A DNA stretch of 64,000 nucleotides from Mucilaginibacter agri (GTDB lineage: Bacteria > Bacteroidota > Bacteroidia > Sphingobacteriales > Sphingobacteriaceae), in assembly GCF_009928685.1 (NCBI RefSeq), contig NZ_WWEO01000043.1, positions 124,001-188,000 of the forward strand, in the 5' to 3' direction. The first letter of the stretch is position 1. The number at the start of each line of letters is the position of its first letter. Both the position numbers and the translations under genes were made by a program. This document shows positions 18,123 to 27,191 of the stretch, one piece after another. A model generated the notes under the pieces. It had not been told where the DNA came from. It was given only the letters and a program-made list of their open reading frames with translations, and made no database searches.

Positions 18123-18971
18123 TTAGTTGTTTAAGCTTAAAAGGTACTCAAATACGTATTTGGGGTTGTAGCTTAACAGTTGTTTGGCTTTATTACAATT
18201 ATAAACGCGATCAATGCTTTTTGGTAATGCCCAGCCGTTTGACTCGTACATTTTCTCTATGTCAGGATAATACTTTTTAATAACCTCCACGGGATTATGC
18301 TTTAACGCAACCACATCCTCTTTGTTAAATGGCGAACCGCTTGTGATGTTGAAGATCTCAAATTCCGCGAAGCTGTGATCCAAAGCGAGTCGTAAGGCTT
18401 CCGCTGCATCCCGCTCGTCGAGGCCACGGTACAGGCGGTGGTTAGCTTTCAGATTATCGTCTTCGGGTAAAAAACGACCGACGCGGTAAACTGAGGTTTG
18501 CAAACCCTCCTTATAAAAGAAATCCTTGCATAGTTGCTCAGCTGTTTGCTTGGTAATATCGTAGATATCCCGTGGTTGTTCGTTCAGTTCTTCGGTAACC
18601 CAAACGGCCTGGTTGGCATCAACCATGGCGTCTCCATAGATTGAAGTTGTGCTGATGTAAAGAAATTTGTTTACTCCGTTTTTAATGCTGGCATTTAGCA
18701 GGTTTAGTGTGCCGTAAATATTGGCATCTATAAAACTTTCGCGCGGATAATTGAGCTCGTAATGTTTACCATGTATAGCTGCCGAATGGATTATGACATC
18801 GAATTTCTGAGCAATCTGGAGTACAGCTGCCCCGTCTCTAATGTCGGCTACGATATCTGTAGTCGACGAAGAAATCATATCAAGGCCTGTTACCTCATGC
18901 CCGAAATCTCTTAAATGATTAACGGTAACCGAACCTAATCTGCCTGCCGAACCGGTAACTAAAACTTTCAT
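18123..18971 (-). CDS. NAD(P)-dependent epimerase/dehydratase (extended SDR)
   Basis: I chose ATG 18971 (282 residues): MKVLVTGSAGRLG then starts with the Rossmann G-x2-G-x2-G motif; an in-frame ATG 13 codons upstream adds residues outside the fold. The active site has the SDR pair Tyr-x3-Lys (YDITK), preceded by FLYISTTSIYGD with the usual Ser/Thr. Extended SDRs of this type act on nucleotide sugars as 4-epimerases, dehydratases or reductases. There is no operon partner to decide the substrate. The gene is convergent with the helicase gene. Confidence 0.85.
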   Translation of the reverse strand: MKVLVTGSAGRLGSVTVNHLRDFGHEVTGLDMISSSTTDIVADIRDGAAVLQIAQKFDVIIHSAAIHGKHYELNYPRESFIDANIYGTLNLLNASIKNGVNKFLYISTTSIYGDAMVDANQAVWVTEELNEQPRDIYDITKQTAEQLCKDFFYKEGLQTSVYRVGRFLPEDDNLKANHRLYRGLDERDAAEALRLALDHSFAEFEIFNITSGSPFNKEDVVALKHNPVEVIKKYYPDIEKMYESNGWALPKSIDRVYNCNKAKQLLSYNPKYVFEYLLSLNN

Positions 18972-19115
18972 AAATGCTTTACTTAGACAGCAAAAATATG
19001 GACCATTCATTGGGAATGCATTGTCAAAAATAACTTAAAAATAGTTAGAGATGGAAGATCTGCTCCCGCGATCAACTATTAATATCGGGCTGGCTACCTT
19101 CTGTCAAAGTAAAAA

Positions 19116-19148
19116 TCTTGTTTCCTGTATCTTGTCTCTTGCTTCTAT
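19116..19148 (+). repeat. Heptameric YTCTTGN array upstream of the M28 peptidase gene (5 units)
   Basis: TCTTG-like cores begin at 19116, 19123, 19130, 19137 and 19144, each 7 bases apart, with small changes (TCCTG in unit 2, TCTAT in unit 5). It lies 34 bases before ATG 19182. A second copy lies at 22945-22977. Confidence 0.65.
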
Positions 19149-19181
19149 ATATTACATTGCGATACTAACTCCCTTTAAACT

Positions 19182-20540
19182 ATGAAGTGTAAATTTTTAC
19201 TCCCTTTACTTTTCGCATTGCCGGCAGCGGCACAAACCACTACAATAAAACAGGATGCGGCCATTAATCAAATGGTTGATGAAGTATCATCAAAAAATAT
19301 CGAAGCCATTGTGCGTAAGCTGGTGAGCTTTAAAACCCGCCATACCCTAAGTGACACCCTGAGTAAAACAGAAGGTATAGGTGCAGCCCGCAACTGGATC
19401 AAAGCCGAAATGGAAGGTTATGCAAAGGCCTCGGGCGGGCGCATGCATGTGGAATTCGACACTTTTACCCAACCCGCTGGTGGCCGTATTGATAAGCCGA
19501 CGGTGCTAAAAAATGTACTTGCTATTTTAAAAGGAACAGACCCTAATGATAAGCGGATCTATATAGTGTCTGGTCACTATGATTCGAGGGTGAACGATGT
19601 GATGGACGCTAAGTCTTTTGCCCCCGGCGCTGTTGATGATGCCTCGGGCACCGCAGTTTCAATGGAAATTGCGAGGGTAATGTCTAAACGGTCTTTCCCT
19701 GCTACCATTATTTTTATGGCTGTTGCAGGCGAAGAGCAAGGTTTAAATGGATCTACTAACGTGGCCAAACGTGCCAAAGACGAGAAATGGGCCGTTGATG
19801 CCATGTTAAATAATGACATTGTGGGTAATACCTACGGCATGGAAACCGGCTTGAAAGATAACCGCAGCGTGCGTGTATTTAGCGAAGGCGTTGCCTCAAC
19901 CGTGGCTGATGCCGGTAACGAAAAAGTTTTAGCTGCGTTGATCAATAACGGTGGCGAAAATGACAGCCCATCTCGCGAACTGGCCCGCTACATTAAAGAA
20001 GTGGCTGAGCGTTATGTGCCGCAATTGGATGTAAAAATGATCTATCGTCGAGACCGTTTTCTCCGTGGCGGCGATCATACGCCCTTCCTGAAACAGGGTT
20101 TCGCAGCCGTAAGATTTACCGAGATGAATGAGGATTTTAACCGCCAGCATCAAAATGTGCGTAAAGAGAACGGCACAGATTATGGCGATATGCCCGAATT
20201 TGCCGATTACGACTATATTCAAAAAGTTGCCCGTATGAACCTTTCGGTATTGGCTAACCTGTCTTTAGCCCCGGCCGAGCCACAAAACGTAGGCATAACC
20301 ACAAGCGGCCTAACCAATAAAAGCACCCTGAAATGGGAAGCACCTGCCGCAGGCAAAAAGCCAGCTGGCTACTACGTGTTAATGCGCGAAACCATCAGCC
20401 CTTATTGGGAAAAGAAATTTTATGTAACTGATACTACAGCCACATTAGATTATTCGAAGGATAATTATTTCTTCGCCGTACAGGCTGTTGACGCTGACGG
20501 GCATGAAAGCCAGATGGTGTATCCAAAACCTGTTAGGTAG
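19182..20540 (+). CDS. M28-family zinc peptidase, exported
   Basis: A 452-residue protein with a signal peptide (LLPLLFALPAAAQ). The two-zinc site is complete: His132 (GHYDS), Asp152 (GAVDDASG), catalytic Glu184 with Glu185 (AGEEQG), Asp212 (NNDIVG) and His299 (GGDHTPF). The last 90 residues resemble a fibronectin type III-like domain (QNVGITTSGLTN...). It is probably a periplasmic or secreted aminopeptidase that releases N-terminal residues from peptides. It stands alone between a heptameric repeat and a terminator. Confidence 0.9.
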   Translation: MKCKFLLPLLFALPAAAQTTTIKQDAAINQMVDEVSSKNIEAIVRKLVSFKTRHTLSDTLSKTEGIGAARNWIKAEMEGYAKASGGRMHVEFDTFTQPAGGRIDKPTVLKNVLAILKGTDPNDKRIYIVSGHYDSRVNDVMDAKSFAPGAVDDASGTAVSMEIARVMSKRSFPATIIFMAVAGEEQGLNGSTNVAKRAKDEKWAVDAMLNNDIVGNTYGMETGLKDNRSVRVFSEGVASTVADAGNEKVLAALINNGGENDSPSRELARYIKEVAERYVPQLDVKMIYRRDRFLRGGDHTPFLKQGFAAVRFTEMNEDFNRQHQNVRKENGTDYGDMPEFADYDYIQKVARMNLSVLANLSLAPAEPQNVGITTSGLTNKSTLKWEAPAAGKKPAGYYVLMRETISPYWEKKFYVTDTTATLDYSKDNYFFAVQAVDADGHESQMVYPKPVR

Positions 20541-20573
20541 ACTGGTATTGCCTTAGGGCGAGCCTAAAAAAAT

Positions 20574-20615
20574 AAATGCTGCCCTCTTGCGATTTAAGCA
20601 AGTTGAGCAGCATTT
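20574..20615 (+). terminator. Rho-independent terminator of the M28 peptidase gene
   Basis: Arms AAATGCTGC (20574-20582) and GCAGCATTT (20607-20615) with an inner CTC..TTGC/GCAA..GAG stem, followed by TTATTTT. Confidence 0.7.
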
Positions 20616-20741
20616 TTATTTTAGTTGGTCTACCCGCGCTGTCTGACTCTAAAAAGTCATTTACTGCATCGGGTACATTAAGTGATAATTACTTTACTAC
20701 TTGATTGACGCCGAAATTAAACGGCAGCCCATCCGATGCTA

Positions 20742-20948
20742 TTACCAAATAGTTTGTTGAGCGATAGCGCAAACAGCTTTAACTACACCAACGCTTTTAT
20801 GAAACAGCGAAGTTGCGTGAGCAATTGTATTATCAGCAGCAAATTCTTTGGCTTGTTCTACCTGGTAGCTGATACCCATTACAAGGGCAATCATTACAGG
20901 TATAAGTAATAATATAAATGGATTAAGGTTAGAGATAAGCTTTTTCAT
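20742..20948 (-). CDS. Small hydrophobic protein of unknown function
   Basis: Starting at ATG 20948 gives 68 residues: MKKLISNLNPFILLLIPVMIA, one strong membrane segment (about 10-28), then a polar tail with AHATSLFHK and a second weak hydrophobic patch. The start of the longer frame (20981) adds 11 residues that do not look like protein ends. I do not recognise a family. It is divergent from the sensor kinase gene, 204 bases away. A real small gene is plausible but not proven. Confidence 0.5.
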   Translation of the reverse strand: MKKLISNLNPFILLLIPVMIALVMGISYQVEQAKEFAADNTIAHATSLFHKSVGVVKAVCAIAQQTIW

Positions 20949-21139
20949 TTCTGTGATTGTTTTGACATAACAAAGGAACATTTAAATAATTTCATGCTAA
21001 AATCATTTAGACCAACTGGCTGCAATTATAGATGAACGCCTTAATAATAAATGTTTCCTGTTCATCGTAACAAAATGCCCGTTCATCGGTCAAACGGGGG
21101 TATACATATAATAGCTGCTGGTTAATTTGATGCTAATAT

Positions 21140-21147
21140 TATCTTTA
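21140..21147 (+). promoter_or_regulatory. Promoter -7 box (TATCTTTA), near-leaderless for the sensor kinase
   Basis: TATCTTTA fits TAnnTTTG except for the last base and ends 5 bases before ATG 21153. Confidence 0.35.
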
Positions 21148-21152
21148 ATGCC

Positions 21153-22163
21153 ATGAAAAAAGGCTGGCAAGTTTTCTGGCATGTGTTTTTTTGGGTGAGT
21201 GTGATCTCATTTTTTGTGTTCCTTATCCACAGCAACACGAAAATGAGCTGGAACCAGGCACTGGTTATTTTCCTAAGTTATATCGCAGTTAATATAGGTT
21301 TGTTCTACATTAACCTCCTGGTATACATTCCCTTGTTTCTTAATAAAAAGAAATTCAGGTTATATACCGTTAGCCTTATTATAACGGTAATATTGTTTGG
21401 GTTGGGTAAATACGCTTTCGCAGTTTTTTTCCGACCCAGCACGCTGATGGAGAAGGGTCATGTACTAACCTTTGGCGTATACTTCCTGAGCACGCTGTTT
21501 TCCAGCATCATGTTTGTGTTTCTGAGTACTGTGCTGAAGTTTACCATGGACTGGTTTTTAAATGAACGTGTGCAGCGCGACCTTGAAAACCAACGCCTTA
21601 CTGCCGAACTTTCTTTTCTGAAGTCGCAGATTAATCCACACTTCCTGTTCAATTCTCTAAATACTATTTATTCGCTGGCCTACCAACGGTCGGAAACCAC
21701 GCCAGAAGCTGTTTTAAAGCTATCCGAAATTATGCGGTATATGCTTTATGAATGTAATGATAACAAGGTTGATCTGGATAAGGAACTTAAATACCTGCAA
21801 AACTATATCGATTTGCAAAAGATCCGTTTTGGGAACAAAGCCTTTATAGATTATACGGTTAATGGAGAAGTTGATCACCAGCGGATTGTACCCTTATTGT
21901 TGATCTCGTTTGTAGAAAATGCCTTTAAACATGGCGTTGCCAATGACCCCGAGCATCCAATTGTACTAACACTTACCGTTAGCGAAAGTAAACTGAATTT
22001 TTACGTGCATAACAAAAAGCACCAGCATAACCGCGATGCGGCAGGTGGGATAGGGTTACACAACGTACAACGCCGATTAAATTTATTATATCCTGATAAG
22101 TATACGCTAACAATACACAACGAAGCGGATACTTATTCTTGCGAATTATCATTAGTTTTATAG
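21153..22163 (+). CDS. LytS-type sensor histidine kinase (His_kinase PF06580)
   Basis: A 336-residue inner-membrane kinase. Residues 1-130 hold four hydrophobic segments with short loops and no large sensor domain. The dimerisation motif LKSQINPHFLFNSLNTIY follows, with phospho-acceptor His163. The ATPase part has ENAFKHGVAND and GGIGLHNVQRRL. Such kinases pair with LytTR regulators; the regulator gene starts 2 bases after this stop. The signal could be a membrane or envelope state, but that is not visible in the sequence. Confidence 0.92.
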   Translation: MKKGWQVFWHVFFWVSVISFFVFLIHSNTKMSWNQALVIFLSYIAVNIGLFYINLLVYIPLFLNKKKFRLYTVSLIITVILFGLGKYAFAVFFRPSTLMEKGHVLTFGVYFLSTLFSSIMFVFLSTVLKFTMDWFLNERVQRDLENQRLTAELSFLKSQINPHFLFNSLNTIYSLAYQRSETTPEAVLKLSEIMRYMLYECNDNKVDLDKELKYLQNYIDLQKIRFGNKAFIDYTVNGEVDHQRIVPLLLISFVENAFKHGVANDPEHPIVLTLTVSESKLNFYVHNKKHQHNRDAAGGIGLHNVQRRLNLLYPDKYTLTIHNEADTYSCELSLVL

Positions 22164-22165
22164 CC

Positions 22166-22900
22166 ATGATCAAATGTCTGGTAGTTGATGATGAGCCTTT
22201 AGCCCTGCACATACTGGAAGATTATATTTCCAAAGTGCCTTTTTTGGAGCTGGTGAAGGCCACCACAAACCCTATAGAAGCTTTAACTTTAGTACAGGAT
22301 GGAGGCATCGACCTCGTGTTTTTAGACGTTCAAATGCCCGAACTTACTGGCTTGCAGTTTCTGAAAATATCCAATGGCCGTGCAAAAGTAATATTGACTA
22401 CCGCCTACCCGCAGTACGCATTAGAAGGGTATGAGCTTGATGTGGTTGATTACCTACTGAAACCTATAGCTTTTGATCGTTTCTTTAAATCGGCGCAGAA
22501 AGCTCAAACTGTAATTAACCCGGCTGTTGCAAAGGCGGCGGTTAAAGAAGAGCCACAGCAAGCGCAGTACGACGATTTTATGAGCGATTTTATTTTCGTA
22601 AAGACGGAGCATAAAATACAAAAGGTGTATCTGCACGATATTATGTTTATAGAAGGATTGAAAGATTATATCTCCATCTTCACGCCGGAAGAACGTATTA
22701 TCACATTGCAGAATATGAAGAAGATGGAAGACGCATTGCCCGAAAAGCATTTTATCCGCGTGCATAAATCTTACATCGTAGCACTAAATAAGATTGATAG
22801 CATAGAGCGTAGCCGTATTAGTATAGCCGATAAAGTAATACCGATTGGCGATACCTACCGCGACGCCTTTTTTGACAAGATAGAGGATAAGAATATTTAA
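22166..22900 (+). CDS. LytTR-family response regulator
   Basis: I chose ATG 22166 (244 residues; MIKCLVVDDEP), because the earlier in-frame start at 22139 lies in the kinase gene. The receiver domain has phospho-acceptor Asp54 (FLDVQMPE) and the conserved Lys in LLKPIAF. A linker of about 25 residues leads to a LytTR DNA-binding domain (KTEHKIQKVYLHDI to VIPIGDTYRDAF). It should bind DNA directly near promoters of target genes when phosphorylated by the adjacent kinase. Targets are unknown. Confidence 0.93.
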   Translation: MIKCLVVDDEPLALHILEDYISKVPFLELVKATTNPIEALTLVQDGGIDLVFLDVQMPELTGLQFLKISNGRAKVILTTAYPQYALEGYELDVVDYLLKPIAFDRFFKSAQKAQTVINPAVAKAAVKEEPQQAQYDDFMSDFIFVKTEHKIQKVYLHDIMFIEGLKDYISIFTPEERIITLQNMKKMEDALPEKHFIRVHKSYIVALNKIDSIERSRISIADKVIPIGDTYRDAFFDKIEDKNI

Positions 22901-22929
22901 CCTCTCCCCAAACCTCGCCGAAGGAGAGG
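22901..22929 (+). terminator. Hairpin after the response regulator (CCTCTCC..GGAGAGG repeat type)
   Basis: Arms CCTCTCC (22901-22907) and GGAGAGG (22923-22929) begin directly after the regulator stop. There is no T run, so it may be a dispersed repeat used as mRNA end rather than a classical terminator. Related inverted pairs lie at 38148-38166 and 60848-60859. Confidence 0.45.
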
Positions 22930-22938
22930 GAGCTTAAT

Positions 22939-23718
22939 TTAGCCTCTCGATTCTTGATTCTTGTCTCTTGGTTCTGACAACGGTTGTCCTAGAAAATTTC
23001 TGATCTCATCTTCAGACTTTTGTACAGCTTCTTCAATAGTTGCTGATGATTTCGGATCTATTGGGTCGAGGACCGTAAATTTTAAATGCTCGAAAGTATC
23101 TAGCGGAAATGATCCATATCGAACCATTTTCCATGAGTTTTCTACCGCGATCGGTACCAGTAAGGCATCCGGACATTTTTTGAGGATGGTGGCAATACCG
23201 GCGGCCCTGAAAAATTTCATGTTGCCATCTTTGGCGCGTGTGCCTTCAGGGAATATTACGGTAGACCAGTTATTCTCTTTCATCCGGGCACCTAATTTCA
23301 TTAACTCGGTAATGGATTGGCGCTGATCTTTGCGGTCAATATTCGCTCCACCACCTACTTTTAAATTATAAGAAATAGATGGGATACCTTTAGTAAGTTC
23401 TATTTTGGAGATAAATTTAGCATGGTATTTACTTAATCGCCATATAATAGGAGGGATATCATACATGCTTTGGTGGTTGGCTACAAAAATCATCGGCCTG
23501 TCGAGCGGCAAATTTTGATTATTTGTCCAACTTACACGGTTGCCTAATAAATAATAGGTGCAAGTAAGGCCGCAGTTTAAAATATCAACCGAATATTTAT
23601 GTGCACGGTAACCCAAAAAACGATAGCAAAACCACTGTATAGGTTGGAAAATTACCAGCAATAAGCCGAACGCGATATAATGTATAGGCGTTAATATGAT
23701 TCCGAAAAGTCTTCTCAT
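22939..23718 (-). CDS. plsC: 1-acyl-sn-glycerol-3-phosphate acyltransferase (PlsC family)
   Basis: A 259-residue membrane-associated enzyme with a hydrophobic N terminus. Motif I NHQSMYD gives the catalytic His82-x4-Asp87 pair, and FPEGTRAKDG is the phosphate-binding motif. It should acylate lysophosphatidic acid to phosphatidic acid, or a related lipid. The last 11 residues (EPRDKNQESRG) are encoded by a heptameric repeat, so the C terminus appears to have been replaced or extended by repeat DNA. Bacteroidota often have several PlsC paralogues, so the exact acceptor is uncertain. Confidence 0.82.
   Translation of the reverse strand: MRRLFGIILTPIHYIAFGLLLVIFQPIQWFCYRFLGYRAHKYSVDILNCGLTCTYYLLGNRVSWTNNQNLPLDRPMIFVANHQSMYDIPPIIWRLSKYHAKFISKIELTKGIPSISYNLKVGGGANIDRKDQRQSITELMKLGARMKENNWSTVIFPEGTRAKDGNMKFFRAAGIATILKKCPDALLVPIAVENSWKMVRYGSFPLDTFEHLKFTVLDPIDPKSSATIEEAVQKSEDEIRNFLGQPLSEPRDKNQESRG
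22945..22977 (+). repeat. Heptameric YTCTTGN array overlapping the 3' end of plsC (5 units)
   Basis: TCTCG/TCTTG/TCTTG/TCTTG/TCTGA cores start at 22945, 22952, 22959, 22966 and 22973, exactly 7 bases apart. On the other strand it encodes the last residues of PlsC. Confidence 0.7.
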
Positions 23719-23762
23719 TTGGCGGCAAAGTTATGGTTTTGTGCTAAATGCAAAAACAGCTT

Positions 23763-24326
23763 TTACGGCAATCGGTTTTCTAATATTAAAAGTTGTATCC
23801 GTAAAACAGCGGCAACAGTAAGCGAATCGGTAATTTCATTATTGCAAACCATTCGGTAAACCTGGTTAAAGGGTACTTTGTTAACAATCAGCTGTTCGGT
23901 CTCTTCGGGTTCGGCTTCAAACTGCTCCAAACCACGAGCTAAGTATACAATCCCTAATTCGTCTGTCACAGAGTTAGAAAGATGAATTCTTTGTAGTTCC
24001 GTCCAGTATTTAGCTTTTAACCCGGTTTCTTCTAATAACTCACGTTTGGCAGCATCCAGTGGGGCTTCGTCTAATGGACCGCCGCCTTCAGGCATCTCCC
24101 AGCTGTATTGGTTAATGGTAAAACGATATTGTCCTACCAGGTAAGTATTCATTTCATCATCCAACGGAAATACCCCGATAGCACGGTTTTTAAAATGTAC
24201 CTTACCGTAAATACCCGGATTGCCTGATGGATTAAGTACTTGGTATTCCGTTATATTGATCCAGGCATTATCGTAAACCGGATTCTCGTCTGTAATTTTC
24301 CAGGGGTTGTGGGTTGGGTGGTGCAT
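23763..24326 (-). CDS. Nudix hydrolase, ADP-ribose pyrophosphatase-like
   Basis: A 187-residue protein with a complete Nudix box G-x5-E-x7-R-E-U-x-E-E-x-G-U (GGGPLDE ... RELLEETGL). The order, with VGQYRFTI before the box and TELQRIHLSNSVTDE after it, resembles ADP-ribose or GDP-mannose-type sugar-nucleotide pyrophosphatases. It should cleave a nucleoside diphosphate linked to another group, with Mg2+, in the cytoplasm. It follows plsC on the same strand in the 5' direction (44-base gap), so the two may be co-transcribed. Confidence 0.85.
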   Translation of the reverse strand: MHHPTHNPWKITDENPVYDNAWINITEYQVLNPSGNPGIYGKVHFKNRAIGVFPLDDEMNTYLVGQYRFTINQYSWEMPEGGGPLDEAPLDAAKRELLEETGLKAKYWTELQRIHLSNSVTDELGIVYLARGLEQFEAEPEETEQLIVNKVPFNQVYRMVCNNEITDSLTVAAVLRIQLLILENRLP

Positions 24327-24373
24327 GGATAAATATAGTAATCGTTAAATGATATCGCTTCTTTGCCAATAAA

Positions 24374-24402
24374 AAAAGCGACCTGATATTCAGATCGCTT
24401 TT
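24374..24402 (-). terminator. Terminator of metK
   Basis: Arms 24374-24385 and 24391-24402 (12 bp, one G-U in the - strand RNA), 5-base loop, followed on the - strand by a T-rich run. It lies 23 bases past the metK stop. Confidence 0.75.
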
Positions 24403-24424
24403 CTCAACATAATATCGAATTATC

Positions 24425-25675
24425 TTATAAACCGAAAGCGGCTTTTACCTTTTCAACGTAATCCAATTTCTCCCAGGTAAACAGTTCAACCTCTTTAGAG
24501 ATCGATTCGCCGCTAGGGGTGTAAAAAGTTTTGGTTACTGTTTCGCTTGGTTTACCAAAATGGCCATAAGCTGCAGTTTCGCTGTAAATAGGGTTACGCA
24601 GTTTAAAGCGGGTTTCGATAGCATAAGGGGTCATGTCGAAAATAGTTTCAACTTTTTTCGCAATCTCACCATCGTGTAAATCTACTTTACCGGTACCATA
24701 AGTGTTTACGTAAATACCCATAGGTTGTGCAACACCAATAGCGTAAGATACCTGCACCAACACCTCGTTGCAAATACCTGCCGCTACTAAGTTTTTAGCA
24801 ATATGACGGGTAGCGTAAGCAGCAGAACGGTCAACTTTTGACGGATCTTTACCAGAGAAAGCACCTCCACCGTGTGCGCCTTTACCACCGTAAGTATCCA
24901 CAATAATTTTACGGCCCGTTAAGCCGGTATCACCATGTGGGCCACCAATAACAAATTTACCAGTTGGGTTAATGTGATATTTAATAGCATCGTTAAAGAA
25001 GTGTGCATATTTAGGGTAACGTGCCTTAACGCGAGGGATCAGGATGCCGATAATGTCTTCGCTGATTTTAGCAAGCATTGCTTTTTCCTCGTCAAAATCA
25101 TCATGCTGGGTAGAAATTACAATAGCATCAATGCGCTGAGGCTGGTTGTTATCATCATACTCTAAAGTAACCTGCGATTTGGCATCTGGGCGTAAGTATT
25201 TGATCTCAGTATTCTCGCGACGGATAGCAGCCAACTCTAGTAACAAGGCGTGTGCGATATCCAGCGCTAATGGCATGTAATTATCAGTTTCGATGGTTGC
25301 ATAACCAAACATCATACCTTGGTCGCCCGCGCCCTGCTCTTCTTTAGCAGTGCGGTCAACGCCTTGGTTAATGTCTGGCGACTGCTCGTGAATGGCTGAT
25401 AATACACCGCAAGAGCTGCCATCAAACATGTATTCGCCTTTGGTATAACCAATTTTGTTGATCACATCGCGGGCAATTTTTTGTACGTCTAAATAAGCTT
25501 TTGATTTTACCTCACCAGCGAGGATAACTTGCCCGGTGGTAACTAAAGTTTCGCAAGCCACTTTCGATTCAGGATCAAAAGCTAAAAAATTATCTATTAA
25601 AGCGTCTGAAATTTGGTCGGCAACTTTGTCCGGATGCCCCTCTGATACAGATTCTGAAGTGAATAAATATGACAT
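24425..25675 (-). CDS. metK: S-adenosylmethionine synthetase
   Basis: A 416-residue cytoplasmic enzyme making SAM from methionine and ATP. Hallmarks are SEGHPDK near the N terminus, [27 protein letters not shown], and [19 protein letters not shown], which together build the ATP, methionine and metal sites. The length is slightly above that of the E. coli enzyme, as usual in Bacteroidota. The 5' leader carries a SAM-II-type riboswitch, which predicts repression when SAM is high. It is monocistronic, with its own promoter and terminator. Confidence 0.98.
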   Translation of the reverse strand: MSYLFTSESVSEGHPDKVADQISDALIDNFLAFDPESKVACETLVTTGQVILAGEVKSKAYLDVQKIARDVINKIGYTKGEYMFDGSSCGVLSAIHEQSPDINQGVDRTAKEEQGAGDQGMMFGYATIETDNYMPLALDIAHALLLELAAIRRENTEIKYLRPDAKSQVTLEYDDNNQPQRIDAIVISTQHDDFDEEKAMLAKISEDIIGILIPRVKARYPKYAHFFNDAIKYHINPTGKFVIGGPHGDTGLTGRKIIVDTYGGKGAHGGGAFSGKDPSKVDRSAAYATRHIAKNLVAAGICNEVLVQVSYAIGVAQPMGIYVNTYGTGKVDLHDGEIAKKVETIFDMTPYAIETRFKLRNPIYSETAAYGHFGKPSETVTKTFYTPSGESISKEVELFTWEKLDYVEKVKAAFGL

Positions 25676-25740
25676 AAATTTTTTTTAAGTACAGATATTA
25701 TAAAGAAAAAAGGGAAGGGGCTGCGCAAGGCAATCTGAAA

Positions 25741-25800
25741 AAAGGAGCACGGTTTTAGCACTTTTTTATGTGGTTGCAATCCGGTCTTATCAACTGTGTA
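25741..25800 (-). promoter_or_regulatory. SAM-II-type riboswitch in the metK leader
   Basis: Read on the - strand, GTTG (25794-25791), a 14-base loop and CAAC (25776-25773) form stem P1. The loop includes ACCGGATTG and is followed by ATAAA and GCTAAA (25759-25754). The conserved blocks ACCG-x-ATTGCA-x-C, ATAAA and GCTAAA, and the 14-base P1 loop, agree with my memory of the SAM-II (metX) aptamer. CAC and GTG around the A-rich segment can form a second short stem. It lies about 65 bases before the metK start and just downstream of a promoter box. It probably lowers translation or transcription of metK when SAM binds. Confidence 0.72.
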
Positions 25801-25831
25801 AGACAAACTAAATCAGTCCACTTCCGATCGG

Positions 25832-25839
25832 CAAAATTA
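25832..25839 (-). promoter_or_regulatory. metK promoter -7 box (TAATTTTG on - strand)
   Basis: TAATTTTG on the - strand fits TAnnTTTG. Transcription would start near 25825, about 25 bases before the riboswitch. Confidence 0.5.
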
Positions 25840-25869
25840 AAACATTTTTATTTAAAGCCAAATAAGGTT

Positions 25870-25877
25870 TACTTTTG
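25870..25877 (+). promoter_or_regulatory. Promoter -7 box (TACTTTTG) for the lipid kinase gene
   Basis: TACTTTTG fits TAnnTTTG and ends 22 bases before the TTG start at 25900. It is divergent from the metK promoter. Confidence 0.5.
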
Positions 25878-25899
25878 ATGCCATTATTTAAGTCCGAAA

Positions 25900-26787
25900 T
25901 TGAAAAAGAGAGCATTGTTTATTATCAACCCGGTTGCAGGCGGCAAAAGCAAGGATAAAGTGCCGGCGTTGATAGACCTCCATCTGGATAAAAATGTTTT
26001 TACCTACGATATAGTATTAACCCAGGCCCCGGCCGAAGCGCGTGTATTAGCTAAACAAGGTATAGATAATTATGATATAATTGTGGCCGTTGGTGGTGAT
26101 GGCACTGTGAACGAAATTGCATCAGCTTTGGCGGGCAGCAAAGCCGTATTTGCAATAATACCATATGGCTCTGGTAATGGGCTGTCGAGGTTTCTGGATA
26201 TACCAATGGATACGGCTGAAGCTATAAAAAACCTAAACCATTTATACGTAGAAACTATAGATGGCGCACAATTTAATGGCAAATGGTTTTTTAATATGGC
26301 AGGAATGGGTTTTGACGCTCATATTAGCGAAGTGTTTTCCCATCAAAAAAAGAGGGGGTTTATTACTTATTTTGAATCTGCTGTAAAAGAAATCGTTAAT
26401 TATAAACCGCAGGCTTACCTGTTGAACATAGATGGAAAGCAATATGAGCGCGAAGCATTTATGCTCAGTTTTGCAAACTCATCACAGTATGGTAATAATG
26501 CCCACGTTTCGCCAAAGGCTTCCGTACAGGATGGGTTGATAGACGTTTGTGTAATTAAACCCTTCCCTCTATACCGTTTTCCGGAGATGGGATTGCGCAT
26601 GTTCTTTAAAACGGCAGAAAACTCTAAGTATGTAGAGATCATTAAGGGCAAACAGATTGAAGTTAAGCGTCAGCAGGCAGGGCCGGTGCATCTGGACGGT
26701 GAACCGCAAACCTCTGGCACTGATATACAAATTGAAGTGATGCCCGGTATATTAAATGTAATAGTGGGCAAAGCCTATAAACAATAA
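25900..26787 (+). CDS. Diacylglycerol/lipid kinase family protein (YegS-like)
   Basis: A 295-residue protein. The start is TTG at 25900: [18 protein letters not shown] is the expected first strand and loop, and no in-frame ATG lies nearby upstream. The catalytic GGDGTVNE motif is present, followed by YGSGNGLSR and [12 protein letters not shown], which are typical of the DAGK catalytic family. It probably phosphorylates diacylglycerol or another lipid at the inner membrane face. The gene for the SUI1 factor starts 5 bases after the stop, so the pair is an operon. Confidence 0.9.
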   Translation: MKKRALFIINPVAGGKSKDKVPALIDLHLDKNVFTYDIVLTQAPAEARVLAKQGIDNYDIIVAVGGDGTVNEIASALAGSKAVFAIIPYGSGNGLSRFLDIPMDTAEAIKNLNHLYVETIDGAQFNGKWFFNMAGMGFDAHISEVFSHQKKRGFITYFESAVKEIVNYKPQAYLLNIDGKQYEREAFMLSFANSSQYGNNAHVSPKASVQDGLIDVCVIKPFPLYRFPEMGLRMFFKTAENSKYVEIIKGKQIEVKRQQAGPVHLDGEPQTSGTDIQIEVMPGILNVIVGKAYKQ

Positions 26788-26792
26788 GGGTT

Positions 26793-27134
26793 ATGGCAAA
26801 TAAAAATAAGCAGACGTTTGGGGTAGTTTATTCAACCGATCCTGATTTTCAGTACCAAACAGAAAACAATAATGGCCAGGATACGTTGCCTCCGCAGCAA
26901 CAAAATTTGAAGATCTTTCTGGATAGAAAAGGGGGAAGCAAGCTGGTAACACGTATAAACAGCTTTATTGGAACCGATGAAGATCTGGAGGTCTTAGGAA
27001 AAAAACTAAAGTCGAAATGCGGGACAGGTGGTTCTGTAAAAGATGGCGAGATACTAATACAGGGCGATTTTAGAGATAAAATACTTGGCTATCTGCAAGC
27101 CGACGGCTACAAAGCAAAAAAGGCAGGCGGATAA
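26793..27134 (+). CDS. SUI1/eIF1-like translation factor (YciH type)
   Basis: A 113-residue protein. An N-terminal tail of about 30 residues precedes the SUI1 domain with [37 protein letters not shown] and [18 protein letters not shown], the conserved core of eIF1/YciH. The bacterial role is not settled; YciH can affect start-site choice on the 30S subunit. It is the second gene of a pair with the lipid kinase. Confidence 0.93.
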   Translation: MANKNKQTFGVVYSTDPDFQYQTENNNGQDTLPPQQQNLKIFLDRKGGSKLVTRINSFIGTDEDLEVLGKKLKSKCGTGGSVKDGEILIQGDFRDKILGYLQADGYKAKKAGG

Positions 27135-27191
27135 TTTAATAGCTAATAAACAAAGTGTTAAAATTTATTTAATAATTTAGCTTTGTATAAC

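Noticed and set aside
20742..20981. Using the longer start at 20981 for the small hydrophobic protein
   Set aside because: The extra residues do not resemble a protein N terminus; ATG 20948 gives a clean basic start and membrane segment.
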